This document shows positions 1 to 7,122 of a DNA stretch of 15,020 nt, one piece after another (the first letter of the stretch is position 1; each line of letters begins with the position of its first letter). The translations under genes and the position numbers were made by a program. Origin of the DNA: an uncultured Oscillospiraceae bacterium (lineage in GTDB: Bacteria > Bacillota > Clostridia > Oscillospirales > Oscillospiraceae); assembly GCA_934546685.1 (NCBI GenBank), contig CAKTEB010000062.1, positions 1 through 15,020 of the forward strand, written 5' to 3'. Below the pieces are notes generated by a model that saw nothing but the letters and a program-made list of their open reading frames with translations, made no database searches and was not told the DNA's origin.

Positions 1-315
1 CATTGGTACTCCGCCCGAATTTTAACCAGGGGGCGGCGTGCCTGCGGCACTGCTTCCGCCCCCTTCGTGCCTACTGCGGGTGCGTACCTTGCACAACGTT
101 ATTCAACCTTCGCAGCGCAGTAGGCACGAGCAAGGGGGGATAAGCGGAGCGCCCCTTGCGATTAGAATTCGGGCTAGGCACCGATGCGCCCACGTCTGGC
201 ACCGATTCGTCAAGGCCTGTCCCTATTAACCCCCGCCGGGGATGCAAGGGGCGGGGCCCCTTGCCCGCTCTTTTCCATCTTTCTGTCGGCACAGAAAGAT
301 GGCCCCCGGAGGGCG
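1..315. repeat. Composite inverted-repeat element, copy A (cut by window edge)
   Basis: This non-coding stretch matches the reverse complement of 12256-12570 almost base for base, with differences mainly in the central loop. Its right end is the terminal motif CGCCCTCCGGGGGCCAT read on the minus strand (about 299-315), directly beside a hairpin CATCTTTCTG/CAGAAAGATG (279-300). A central palindrome pairs CGTGCCTACTGCG (from 67) with CGCAGTAGGCACG (ending near 132). Further inside are a CCGAATTTTAA block (from 15) and an oppositely oriented counterpart near 160-175. The left arm runs off the window. No protein gene is seen; the short open frames here are hairpin shadows. Confidence 0.8.
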
Positions 316-324
316 TTCAATTTT

Positions 325-363
325 GCACTGCGGCAAGACGGGCGATTGCTAATCGCCCCTACC
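325..363. repeat. Small GGGCGATT hairpin repeat, copy 1
   Basis: A hairpin built on GGGCGATTGCTAATCGCCCC, preceded by GCACTGCGGCAAGAC. The same unit recurs at 12726-12765 in the same orientation and at 14663-14702 in the opposite one. It lies just outside the end of composite element A, as copy 2 lies outside the end of element C, so the two repeat types appear to travel together. No coding potential. Confidence 0.7.
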
Positions 364-404
364 GGTGCGGCAAAAATCTTTAGACAAATCTTCTCATTCC
401 CCCC

Positions 405-442
405 AAAACGACAAGAAAGCAGACGCCGTTGCCAGCGTCTGC
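405..442 (-). terminator. Intrinsic terminator at the end of the late operon
   Basis: A perfect-looking stem pairs GCAGACGC with GCGTCTGC (419-442) around a short loop with further pairing. Read on the minus strand it is followed by a T-rich tract TTTCTTGTCGTTTT. Read on the plus strand it is followed by TCTCTTTTT, so it may act in both directions. It lies about 125 bases beyond the lysin stop codon and is the first convincing terminator downstream of the late genes. Confidence 0.65.
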
Positions 443-464
443 TCTCTTTTTCCATTCCATAACA

Positions 465-482
465 CGTCGGGTGCTCCCGACG
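465..482. other. Perfect 7-bp hairpin near the operon end
   Basis: CGTCGGG-TGCT-CCCGACG forms a perfect seven base pair stem with a four base loop. No U-tract follows on the minus strand, so it is not itself a typical terminator. It sits at the expected 5' end of the possible short transcript. Confidence 0.5.
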
Positions 483-489
483 CTTCATT

Positions 490-518
490 ATTGTAGCACA
501 TCCGAGAGGTTTTTTCTA
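490..518 (-). promoter_or_regulatory. Candidate sigma-A promoter reading left
   Basis: On the minus strand TAGAAA (518-513) and TACAAT (495-490) are separated by 17 bases. The -10 box is preceded by TGC, giving an extended -10 element. It lies beyond the lysin stop and points away from the late genes, so it would drive the short stretch to the terminator at 405-442, or whatever follows if that is read through. Confidence 0.45.
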
Positions 519-567
519 CCCCTTTTCTGAATTTTCCGCGAATTTTCCCCAGAAAAAGCTGATAGAA

Positions 568-1587
568 TTACCGGTTCGCAATGATAATGGCCCGCACCGC
601 GCTTTCCGGCAGGTCCAGCACCAGCTCCTCCCCTGCCCCGGACCGGCCTCTCAGCTTCCCGGCGGCGATGAGCGGATCCAGCTCCGCCCGGTATACCTCC
701 GGCAGCTCCTTTAGATAGTGGTAGTACGCCTCCAGAGGCCGGAGTCTGCCGTCCCCGTCCAGGCCCACCATTCTATTCGTCATCATGGCGCCGTCGGAGC
801 CCAGATAGTAGGTTCCGTCGCCGCCGAGCTTCCATGCGTCGTGCATCCTATATCCCTCCTCGTCAAAGCAGTACCATGTTCCGTCGATGTTCGCCCAGCG
901 ATTCTTCACATAGGTGGCGGCGGAATCCGCGTACCACCAGCCCCTGCTGTCCTGATGCCAGCCCGGGGTATAGGTCTTGGAGCCCAGCAGGCCGGCGTTT
1001 TTCAGGCGGCTGACGTCGAATTTGCCGCTGTGACCCGGGATCTGGTAGGCGCTGGAGAACTGCCACAGGTCATAGTCGTCGGTGCCCGCCTTGGCCGCGT
1101 ACTGGGCGAACCACTGGACGTAGCCCCCCAGCCGGGCTTTGTCCACATAGCGGCGGAGATAGTCGAGATTGTAGTAGACCCCGGGCCGGTAGCCCGCCGC
1201 CTCCACGGCCTGGCAGAAGGCGGCGCTGTGATCGTTGAAGGCCTCCCTGCCCAGGGTCACGCCCTGTCGGGAGGCATACGAAATGGTATCATACTCAAAG
1301 TCGAAAAATACCGGCAGGGTGATGGAATTTCGGTAGGGCTCCAGGAGCTTGAGGGCGAATTTCGCCTCCTTCTCCGCCCCGGCCTTGTCCAGGGCATAGG
1401 AGAAATGATAGGCCCCCAGAGGGATCCCGGCGGCGATGGCGCCGGCCATGTTTTTCTTGAATTGCAGGTCCTCATGGGTGACCCCGTAGCCGACGCGGAC
1501 GATGGCGAAGCGAATGCCCGCGGCCTGGATCTTGTCCCAGTCTAGAGTTCCGTTGTGCTCGGATACGTCGATGCCTATGATCTCCAT
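568..1587 (-). CDS. Endolysin, GH25 muramidase with cell-wall-binding repeats
   Basis: This 339-residue protein is a glycoside hydrolase family 25 lysozyme, which cuts the MurNAc-GlcNAc bond of peptidoglycan to release phage. The catalytic domain spans about residues 1-200. GIDVSEHNG (5-13) carries the N-terminal acidic residue, and the FFDFE motif (94-98) supplies the family Asp/Glu pair. YDLWQFSS (172-179) and the FDVSRL segment complete the fold. Residues about 207-275 hold aromatic repeats (GWWYADSAATYVKNRWANIDGTWY..) like choline-binding repeats. The last 55 residues form a separate segment (LPEVYRAELDPLIAAGKLRG, then LVLDLPESAVRAIII) of a kind seen at the ends of clostridial phage lysins. 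There is no signal peptide, so export depends on the holin. The ATG abuts the holin stop, with GGGAGGAG inside the holin end. Confidence 0.93.
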   Translation of the reverse strand: MEIIGIDVSEHNGTLDWDKIQAAGIRFAIVRVGYGVTHEDLQFKKNMAGAIAAGIPLGAYHFSYALDKAGAEKEAKFALKLLEPYRNSITLPVFFDFEYDTISYASRQGVTLGREAFNDHSAAFCQAVEAAGYRPGVYYNLDYLRRYVDKARLGGYVQWFAQYAAKAGTDDYDLWQFSSAYQIPGHSGKFDVSRLKNAGLLGSKTYTPGWHQDSRGWWYADSAATYVKNRWANIDGTWYCFDEEGYRMHDAWKLGGDGTYYLGSDGAMMTNRMVGLDGDGRLRPLEAYYHYLKELPEVYRAELDPLIAAGKLRGRSGAGEELVLDLPESAVRAIIIANR

Positions 1588-1794
1588 TCAGGTCTCCTCC
1601 CTTACCTCCGGCAGACCGGAAAGGCTGGTGAGCACCGAGGCGATGGCCGCCAAAAGTGCTGTGCCCACAACGGTTTTCCAGTCCACCGCATCGATGGTGG
1701 CCGCAGCGGGCAGCATGGCGACTGCCGTCTGGGCCATGGTTCTGACAGCCCGGAGGGCGGCGGCCCTCCACCACAGCTTATGCGGATTCTTCAT
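1588..1794 (-). CDS. Holin, r1t-type
   Basis: This 68-residue membrane protein resembles phage r1t-type holins, which form inner-membrane lesions that let the lysin out. A first hydrophobic segment (about 17-35, MAQTAVAMLPAAATIDAV) and a second (about 42-60, VVGTALLAAIASVLTSL) flank a short DW-containing turn, and the end is charged (GLPEVREET). The start overlaps the upstream XhlA-like stop as ATGA, and its own stop touches the lysin ATG. That tight packing forms a lysis cassette. The family assignment is from memory of the conserved pattern and was not searched. Confidence 0.85.
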   Translation of the reverse strand: MKNPHKLWWRAAALRAVRTMAQTAVAMLPAAATIDAVDWKTVVGTALLAAIASVLTSLSGLPEVREET

Positions 1795-2009
1795 ATTGCG
1801 CTCCTCTCCAGATCCCGGATCCGATGGTTGATGACCTTGATCTGCTCCTCCACCACGGGCATGCGGCGGGCGAAATTGTTGTGCTCCCGGACGGCCCGGG
1901 TCAGCTCCTCCAGCTTGGCGTCCGTCACCGCCTGACGGCGGCTGTTGGAGATCAGAACCCCCACGAGGCTGATGGCCCCGGTGATGACGGCCACAAGAAT
2001 GGTTTCCAT
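1791..2009 (-). CDS. XhlA-like small membrane protein of the lysis cassette
   Basis: This 72-residue protein starts with a single hydrophobic segment (about residues 2-20, ETILVAVITGAISLVGVLI). A charged region predicted to be coiled coil follows, ending in NFARRMPVVEEQIKVINHRI. That tail pattern is typical of the haemolysin XhlA-like proteins next to phage holins, which are thought to help or tune lysis at the membrane. The start at 2009 is chosen over an in-frame start further upstream because AGGAGGAG lies five bases before it. The stop overlaps the holin start as ATGA. Confidence 0.75.
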   Translation of the reverse strand: METILVAVITGAISLVGVLISNSRRQAVTDAKLEELTRAVREHNNFARRMPVVEEQIKVINHRIRDLERSAI

Positions 2010-2031
2010 TGCTTCTCCTCCTTTTCGTGTG

Positions 2032-2184
2032 TTACTCCTGCTCCCAGAGGGGTTCATCGTCCTCTGGTATGATGTCGCCCTCGGCCTCCTTCAGGGCCTT
2101 TTCCAGGGCGGAGCGCCGGTAGGGGGCCACGATCTGCTCCAGCTCCCCCTGCTCGTTCCGCCGCTGATACACCAGATACCGCAT
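2032..2184 (-). CDS. Small unknown protein between baseplate and lysis genes
   Basis: A 50-residue protein (MRYLVYQRRNEQGELEQIVA..) that I do not recognise. It has a beta-like N-terminus, a helical basic middle (RRSALEKALKEAEG) and an acidic tail (IIPEDDEPLWEQE). The start ATG overlaps the stop of the baseplate gene as TGATG, which suggests translation by re-initiation. The next gene starts 22 bases further on. The same slot in related phages often holds a short tail-associated protein, but the sequence does not match the XkdX pattern. The in-frame upstream extension to 2319 lies inside the baseplate gene and looks like a shadow. Confidence 0.6.
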   Translation of the reverse strand: MRYLVYQRRNEQGELEQIVAPYRRSALEKALKEAEGDIIPEDDEPLWEQE

Positions 2185-4178
2185 CAAACGTAGTAGATCC
2201 GGGCCTGCCAGCGGTAGTCCGACCCCTGGAGCCCCTCGGAGCAGTGGAGGGTGAGGCCGGATTCGTCCACAGAGCAGGCGGCCCAGGTTCCCGTGCCGGG
2301 AACGCCGTAGGGCAGACAATACTGTTTGCCGCCGCCCTGGAGCTGGGCCTCCCAGCGGATCAAATTTTCCGGGGTGAAGTCATAGGCGGCGGTGCGGTGG
2401 GCCGGGGTGTCGGTCTGGCCGGAGAATTCGGCGTATTGGACGGTGGTATTCTCCGCAGAATCGGCGCTGTAGACCGCAGCAGCCGCGACCTTGGCGGACT
2501 GGGTGCCGGTGATGGAGGCAGCAGCGGCCTCCGCCCGGTCCGCGGCGGCTTCGGCCGCATCTCTGGCCTCATAGGCCTCGTCTCTTGCGGTGGTGGCCCG
2601 GGCGGCGGCGGACTGGGTGCCCCGCTTGTTGGTGAGGGCTTCCTCTGCGGAGGCGGCGGCCTCCGATGCGGAGGTGGCGGCGGCGGTGGCGGAAGCGGCG
2701 GCGGCGGTCTCCGAGGTGGCGGCAGCGGCGGCAGAGGCCTGGGCGGCCGCCACATCTGGCCCCGCAGTGGCAGTTTCGGCGCTGGCGGCGGCAGCGGTGG
2801 CCGATGCCTGGGCCGCATCTCTGGCCTCATAGGCCTCGTCCCTTGCGTTGGTGGCCCGGGCGGCGGCGGACTGGGTGCCCCGCTTGTTGGTGAGGGCTTC
2901 CTCGGCGGAGGCGGCGGCGGCGGTGGCAGAATTTTCGGCGTTGGTCTCCGAGGTGGCAGCGGAGGTGGCGGAGGTGGCCGCCGCTGTGGCGGACTGCGCC
3001 GCATTGTCCGCGGAGGTCTGGGCTGCCGATGCGCTGGCGGAGGCTTCCGTTGCGGAGGTGGCGGCGGAGGTGGCGGAATTAGACGCCGCTGTTGCCGAGC
3101 TTTCCGCGTTATCGGCGGAGGTCTGGGCCGCGTCTCTTGCCTCGTAGGCCTCGTCCCTTGCGTTGGTGGCCCGGGCGGCGGCGGACTGGGTGCCCCGCTT
3201 GTTGGTGAGGGCGTCCTCGGCGGAAGCGGCGGCCTCGGAGGCAGAGGTGGAGGCCGCCGTGGCGGAAGCGGCGGCGTTGGTCTCCGAGGTGGCGGCGGCA
3301 GTGGCCGAACTGGCCGCCGCTGTGGCGGACTGCGCCGCACCCTCCGCGGAGGTCTGGGCCCCCGTGGCGCTGGCGGCGGCTTCCGCTTTAGAGGAGGCCG
3401 CCGCGGTGGCCGAATTGGCCGCTGCGGTGGCAGAGGCCGAGGCATTTTCAGCGGAGGTCTCGGCGGCATCTCTAGCCTCATAGGCCTCGTCCCTTGCGTT
3501 GGTGGCCCGGGCGGCGGCGGACTGGGTGCCCCGCTTGTTGGTGAGGGCATCCTCGGCGGAGGCGGCGGCTTCCGATGCGGAGGTGGCGGCGGCGGTGGCA
3601 GAAGCGGCGGCGTTGGTCTCCGAGGTGGCAGCGGAGGTGGCGGAGGTGGCCGCCGCTGTGGCGGACTGCGCCGCGCTTCCCGCGGAAGACTTGGCATCCT
3701 CAGCGGAATTCTGGATCTTTTCCACCTGGGCCTTGGCTGTGGCCGCCGCCTCTATGGCCTTGGGGGCGGCTTCGATGGCCTGGCGGATCAGGGGGGCGTC
3801 CGAAGCGGACATGTCTCCGTCTTCCGGGAGCACCTCCGGCTCCACGGCCAGCAGAAAGTTGGCGGTTCCCACCCGGGATCCCTCCAGCTCCACCACCAGC
3901 TGGCATTCCACGTCCCCGGCCACGGCGGTCATCTGCCCGGTCAGGGGCACGGTGACCAGCGCGCCCGCATAGGATAATGTCTCATAGCGGAAAAAGCGCC
4001 GATCCGGCTTGCCGCCCTCGATGGCCACAGCCGCCCCCTGGGGCACCGGGAATTCCGCGCCATTCTGCACCAGCCGGAGCTGGAGCGCCCGGCCCGAATC
4101 CCCCTGGCTGGCCTGCACCCGGGTGGGATAGCGGCCCGGGGTCATGTCTAAAAAGTATTGCTGTGTCAGAATTGCCAT
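2184..4178 (-). CDS. BppU-type baseplate/tail fibre protein with Ala-rich repeat shaft
   Basis: This 664-residue protein has three parts. Residues about 1-120 (AILTQQYFLDMTPGRYPTRV, then LVTVPLTGQMTAVAGDVECQ) match the BppU N-terminal domain, which attaches receptor-binding proteins to the baseplate. Residues about 130-575 are a long Ala/Ser/Thr-rich shaft resembling phage-fibre SATAAATSA repeats. Inside it the block TNKRGTQSAAARAT-x-ARDEAYEARDAA occurs four times. Residues about 580-664 form a compact C-terminal domain with aromatic and Cys residues (YCLPYGVPGTGTW, YRWQARIYYV) that may touch the receptor. The start at 4178 has GAGGAGG at the right distance; the alternative start at 4193 lacks this. 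The domain roles are family knowledge; receptor binding is inference. Confidence 0.85.
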   Translation of the reverse strand: MAILTQQYFLDMTPGRYPTRVQASQGDSGRALQLRLVQNGAEFPVPQGAAVAIEGGKPDRRFFRYETLSYAGALVTVPLTGQMTAVAGDVECQLVVELEGSRVGTANFLLAVEPEVLPEDGDMSASDAPLIRQAIEAAPKAIEAAATAKAQVEKIQNSAEDAKSSAGSAAQSATAAATSATSAATSETNAAASATAAATSASEAAASAEDALTNKRGTQSAAARATNARDEAYEARDAAETSAENASASATAAANSATAAASSKAEAAASATGAQTSAEGAAQSATAAASSATAAATSETNAAASATAASTSASEAAASAEDALTNKRGTQSAAARATNARDEAYEARDAAQTSADNAESSATAASNSATSAATSATEASASASAAQTSADNAAQSATAAATSATSAATSETNAENSATAAAASAEEALTNKRGTQSAAARATNARDEAYEARDAAQASATAAAASAETATAGPDVAAAQASAAAAATSETAAAASATAAATSASEAAASAEEALTNKRGTQSAAARATTARDEAYEARDAAEAAADRAEAAAASITGTQSAKVAAAAVYSADSAENTTVQYAEFSGQTDTPAHRTAAYDFTPENLIRWEAQLQGGGKQYCLPYGVPGTGTWAACSVDESGLTLHCSEGLQGSDYRWQARIYYV
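2562..3567 (-). repeat. Four dispersed in-frame repeats in the fibre shaft
   Basis: Four copies of a roughly 96-base block encode TNKRGTQSAAARAT plus ARDEAYEARDAA. They lie at about 2562-2660, 2820-2915, 3136-3231 and 3472-3567. Using the shared GTGGCCCGGG string as a marker (2593, 2851, 3166, 3502), the spacings are 258, 315 and 336 bases. All are multiples of three, so gain or loss of a unit keeps the frame. The stretches between them are GCC/GCG-rich Ala codons. Confidence 0.85.
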
Positions 4179-4189
4179 TTTTGTCCTCC

Positions 4190-6379
4190 TCAAAGTTGTC
4201 TCCAGGTCTGATCGTTGGCGGAATCTCGCTGATAAATTTTTCCTGTGATGTACAGGCCCGGGCCCATGGACTCGCCGGTGGACAGGATCAGCTGGCCGCC
4301 GCAGGAATCCACCTGGAAGGCCCCGGCCTTGGTCATGTGCATGCCGTAGCTGCCGGTCTGCATCCGCGCGCCTGCGGAGGTGGCGATGAAGTAGCAGTCC
4401 CCGGCCTGGTTGCTGATGCCGATGCCGGAGGTCTTCCCGGCGGCTGTGGCCCCCTCCATGTAGCCCATGTAGCCGGAATTCGTGGTGGAATCGCCGTTTT
4501 TCGTCAGCAGCTTGCCGGACATGGAGATGGTGTTCGCGTCCAGGGTGCCGGTTTTGATGTAGCTGCCGTTGATGTAGACCCGGCCATCGGTGAGGTAGAT
4601 GCCCTGGGTCTGGCCACCACCCGTGAGCCGGTTGAAGATCTTCTGCTGATCCAGGCCGGAATCATACTCCGAGACAGCCGACGAGGCGGCGGAGGCAGCG
4701 ATGGAGCCCACGGTGCTGCCGCCCACGGTGGCGGAGGATGATAGGGCGAATTCGCCGGTGTTCAGGTTCCACTGGTTTTTCCCCTGGCCGTCGGTGAGGA
4801 TCCCGGCTTTGACATAGCTGCCGTTGATGTACAGCAGGCCCCCGGACAGGTAGATGCCCTGGGTCTGGCCACCACCCGTGAGCCGATTGAAGATCTTCTG
4901 CTGATCCAGGCCGGAATCGTAGCCGGAGACGGCGGAGGCGGCGGCGGAGGCGGCGGCGGAATCGGCAATGGAACCCACGGTGCTGCCGCCCACGGTGGAG
5001 GCGGCGGACAGGGAAAACTCCCCGGTCTCCAAGTTCCACTGGTTTTTCCCCTGGCCGTCGGTGAGAATGCCCGCCTTTAGGACGCCCGCGTTCAGGGTGC
5101 CCACGGTGATCCGATCCGCCACGATGGCCCCATCCTTGGTGAGGGCCAGGGTGAAGGGGCCGTTATAGCCGGTATCGGAGTGGCCAAGTCCTCCTTCGTT
5201 CCATCTCCAGAGGCTTTGGGCGGTGGAAATGTCCTCAGAGTCTGAGAGGATACAGAGCTCCTCCGGCTTTCCATCCTCGTCCAGAACTGTCACCACATGG
5301 CCGCCCCGGCTGCCGGAGATCAGCTTCGTGGCGTTGGCGATGGCGGCCTCACGCTCGGAATTGAAGCTGCTGTTTGGATCTGAAATGGTCTCCTTCAGCT
5401 GGCCCAGGGCTCCGATGGCGGTGGCCGGGACGGAGCCGATGCAGAGGGTGTTCTCCTCCGGGCGGCCCGGGTGTACCACCTCCTCCACCACTAGGGCGGA
5501 GAGCTTCCGACCGCCCCAGCTGACGGTGACCTTCTCCCCCAGCACCGCCCGGTGGCCCTGCCACTTGCCGGGATCCCGGCGGTAGAGGTCGTAGATCCGG
5601 ATCTCCCAGGCGGTCTCGGGGACGGCCAACGCGTCCACCATGGCCTGGGCCGCGTCCCGGAGGTGCTCGGGGATTTCGTAGCGCTCGTCCTTCCAGACCT
5701 TGGCGATGACCCGATCCGTGTAGCTGTGATTTTCCACGAAAGCCTTGCCATTGTTGACTTTTTCGATGGTCAGGCCATTGGCCCCCACCGGATAGACGCG
5801 GGTAACCAGGTCGGTGGATTTCCCCGTGTAGCTGGGGATCTCCCGGAGGTCGGCCCCCTGGGTCAGCACCGTATCCGTCAGGGCCCCGGCGTGGGGATAG
5901 GTGACGGTGAGCACGCGATCCTCCGGGTCGAAGTCCATGGCGCAGCCGTAGACCTCCTGGATGGCCAGGGCGATGTCCAGGGGCGTGCCCCCGTATTCCA
6001 TGGTAATATCCGCCAAATTGCTGTTGAGGGCGGCATCGTTCACCGTCCAGCCAGCGGGCAAAATCTTCCCCAGGGCCGCCGAAATGGAGGCGTTTTTGCT
6101 CTGAAAGTAGGTGACGGCGGTGGCCTCCCAGTCATCCAAACGGAGCCGGGCGCTGAACTCTGCCGTGTCCCCCTGGATCTGGATGCCCTTGATCCGGTAC
6201 AGGCGATTTTCCCAGGTTTCCCGAATCAGCAGCTCCTCCCGAAGTATGAGAGCCACCGGATCCTGGGCGGGAAGCACAGCCTCCAGAGTGTTGACCCCGG
6301 AGAGCCGCCGGGTGACGCCGTAATCCCCGTTTTGGAGGTTTAAGGGCAGTGCTTTGCCCTCTAAAATCAGTTCCAGCAT
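4190..6379 (-). CDS. Tail-tip protein (Tal / prophage endopeptidase-type)
   Basis: This 729-residue protein has the layout of siphophage tail-associated Tal proteins. An N-terminal hub region (about 1-330; LNLQNGDYGVTRRLSGVNTLEAVLPA, then AIQEVYGCAMDFDPEDRVLTV) resembles the Prophage_tail family. A fibre-like region follows that opens with a coiled-coil linker (AIGALGQLKETI..) and ends in a compact domain with YMGYMEGATAAG and SYGMHMTKAGAFQVD. The fibre part contains a duplicated segment (residues about 430-608). No clear peptidoglycan hydrolase motif is seen, so it may be purely structural. The gene follows the distal tail gene at eight bases, with its AGGAGG overlapping that gene's TAG stop. 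Confidence 0.85.
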   Translation of the reverse strand: MLELILEGKALPLNLQNGDYGVTRRLSGVNTLEAVLPAQDPVALILREELLIRETWENRLYRIKGIQIQGDTAEFSARLRLDDWEATAVTYFQSKNASISAALGKILPAGWTVNDAALNSNLADITMEYGGTPLDIALAIQEVYGCAMDFDPEDRVLTVTYPHAGALTDTVLTQGADLREIPSYTGKSTDLVTRVYPVGANGLTIEKVNNGKAFVENHSYTDRVIAKVWKDERYEIPEHLRDAAQAMVDALAVPETAWEIRIYDLYRRDPGKWQGHRAVLGEKVTVSWGGRKLSALVVEEVVHPGRPEENTLCIGSVPATAIGALGQLKETISDPNSSFNSEREAAIANATKLISGSRGGHVVTVLDEDGKPEELCILSDSEDISTAQSLWRWNEGGLGHSDTGYNGPFTLALTKDGAIVADRITVGTLNAGVLKAGILTDGQGKNQWNLETGEFSLSAASTVGGSTVGSIADSAAASAAASAVSGYDSGLDQQKIFNRLTGGGQTQGIYLSGGLLYINGSYVKAGILTDGQGKNQWNLNTGEFALSSSATVGGSTVGSIAASAASSAVSEYDSGLDQQKIFNRLTGGGQTQGIYLTDGRVYINGSYIKTGTLDANTISMSGKLLTKNGDSTTNSGYMGYMEGATAAGKTSGIGISNQAGDCYFIATSAGARMQTGSYGMHMTKAGAFQVDSCGGQLILSTGESMGPGLYITGKIYQRDSANDQTWRQL
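4555..5090 (-). repeat. Tandem duplication inside the tail-tip gene
   Basis: Two tandem units of about 85-89 codons encode AGILTDGQGKNQWNL, TVGGSTVGSIA, YDSGLDQQKIFNRLTGGGQ and YINGSY in the same order. The shared string ACTGGTTTTT occurs at 4771 and 5038 (offset 267 bases) and GCCCTGGGTC at 4601 and 4856 (offset 255). The 12-base difference corresponds to four extra Ala/Ser codons in one unit. DNA identity remains high over most of each unit, which points to a recent duplication or ongoing gene conversion. Confidence 0.9.
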
Positions 6380-6387
6380 GGCGCCTC

Positions 6388-7122
6388 CTATAAATATGTG
6401 GGTTCAAAGGTAATTTCAGCCTGCGGATCCTCCAGGCCCGTGACCTCCAGGGACACGGTTCCCGGGCGCAGATAGGGATATTCGGCCCAATCCATGATTC
6501 CCTGGGGCAGATTTCCGCCCCGGTACAGGTTCCGCTTGTCCTGACCGGAGAGTATGAGATCGCCGCCGGTGAGAGCGCCGCTCATACCATTCAGCGTCCA
6601 TTTCAGGTAGTCCTTTCCGTCCTGCCGAAGGGCTATGGTCACAGAACCGCTGCAATTCAAGGCTTTCAGGGTCAGGGTACAGGCGGTCCTGGGCCAGGTG
6701 CCGGGGTTGAAGACGGTCAAGGGCGCGGAGCCGGAGACGGTGATCTCCTCCTTATGTCTCATACCCTTCAGCGCCAGAATCTGGGAGCAGAGGCACTCCC
6801 CGGCCCATTCCTCCCCGGAAACGCCGGTGAGACAGCAGCGGTACAGGAAGCCGTCCCCCAGATCCACCTCACAGATACCCCGGAGCAGGCCCCGGAGCTG
6901 GGCCATGTGCCCGGCGATCTCCCCCCGATCTTCCCCCAGGAAGTCCAGGGGCAGGGTCAGGGACAGGAGCCCCGGCTGGTCGTCCAGAAGCTGGAAGCAG
7001 CTGTCTCCGGGCCAGACCTGGAGGCTCTGGGTGGGCGCTTCTGGGGCGATCTCATAGTCCGTTCGGAGCCGCGCCCCGAACGTGCGCAGGGGCCTCCCCG
7101 CCAAATATACATCTTTTGCCAT
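6388..7122 (-). CDS. Distal tail protein (Dit, Sipho_tail family)
   Basis: A 244-residue protein matching the siphophage distal tail protein, which forms the hexameric hub between the tail tube and the tail tip. The N-terminal half carries the ring domain (VYLAGRPLRTFGARLRTDYE, then LSLTLPLDFLGEDRGEI). The C-terminal half is a beta-sandwich with the hallmark WPRTACTLTLKAL followed by GKDYLKWTLNG and NLYRGG. The position between tape measure and tail-tip genes is the standard one. Its ATG abuts the tape measure TAA, with GGAGGG inside the upstream gene. No anomaly is seen. Confidence 0.88.
   Translation of the reverse strand: MAKDVYLAGRPLRTFGARLRTDYEIAPEAPTQSLQVWPGDSCFQLLDDQPGLLSLTLPLDFLGEDRGEIAGHMAQLRGLLRGICEVDLGDGFLYRCCLTGVSGEEWAGECLCSQILALKGMRHKEEITVSGSAPLTVFNPGTWPRTACTLTLKALNCSGSVTIALRQDGKDYLKWTLNGMSGALTGGDLILSGQDKRNLYRGGNLPQGIMDWAEYPYLRPGTVSLEVTGLEDPQAEITFEPTYL

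Larger units (their letters stand above)
405..484 (-). ncRNA. Possible short transcript between a promoter and the terminator
   Basis: A promoter-like sequence at 490-518 would start a leftward transcript near 484, and the terminator at 405-442 would end it after about 80 nucleotides. The product would hold two hairpins: CGTCGGG-AGCA-CCCGACG (465-482) and the terminator stem. It could be a small RNA, a leader with an attenuator, or a chance pairing of promoter and terminator. No known RNA family was recognised, so this is inference from layout only. Confidence 0.22.

Noticed and set aside
1..567. tRNA or other structural RNA gene in the repeat-rich end
   Set aside because: No cloverleaf or T-loop motif was found by eye; the stems present are explained by the dispersed repeats and the terminator.
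718..1545. A long plus-strand open frame opposite the lysin
   Set aside because: It is the antisense shadow of the GH25 gene, with no ribosome binding site or family pattern.
2360..3697. A Pro/Arg-rich open frame on the minus strand, in another frame of the baseplate gene
   Set aside because: Composition comes from frame-shifted Ala codons; the real frame has recognisable BppU and fibre features and a proper start.
2244..3977. A 577-codon open frame on the plus strand opposite the baseplate gene, rich in Gly/Arg
   Set aside because: It mirrors GCC/GCG Ala codons of the baseplate gene, has no sensible domain and lies within a convincing minus-strand gene.
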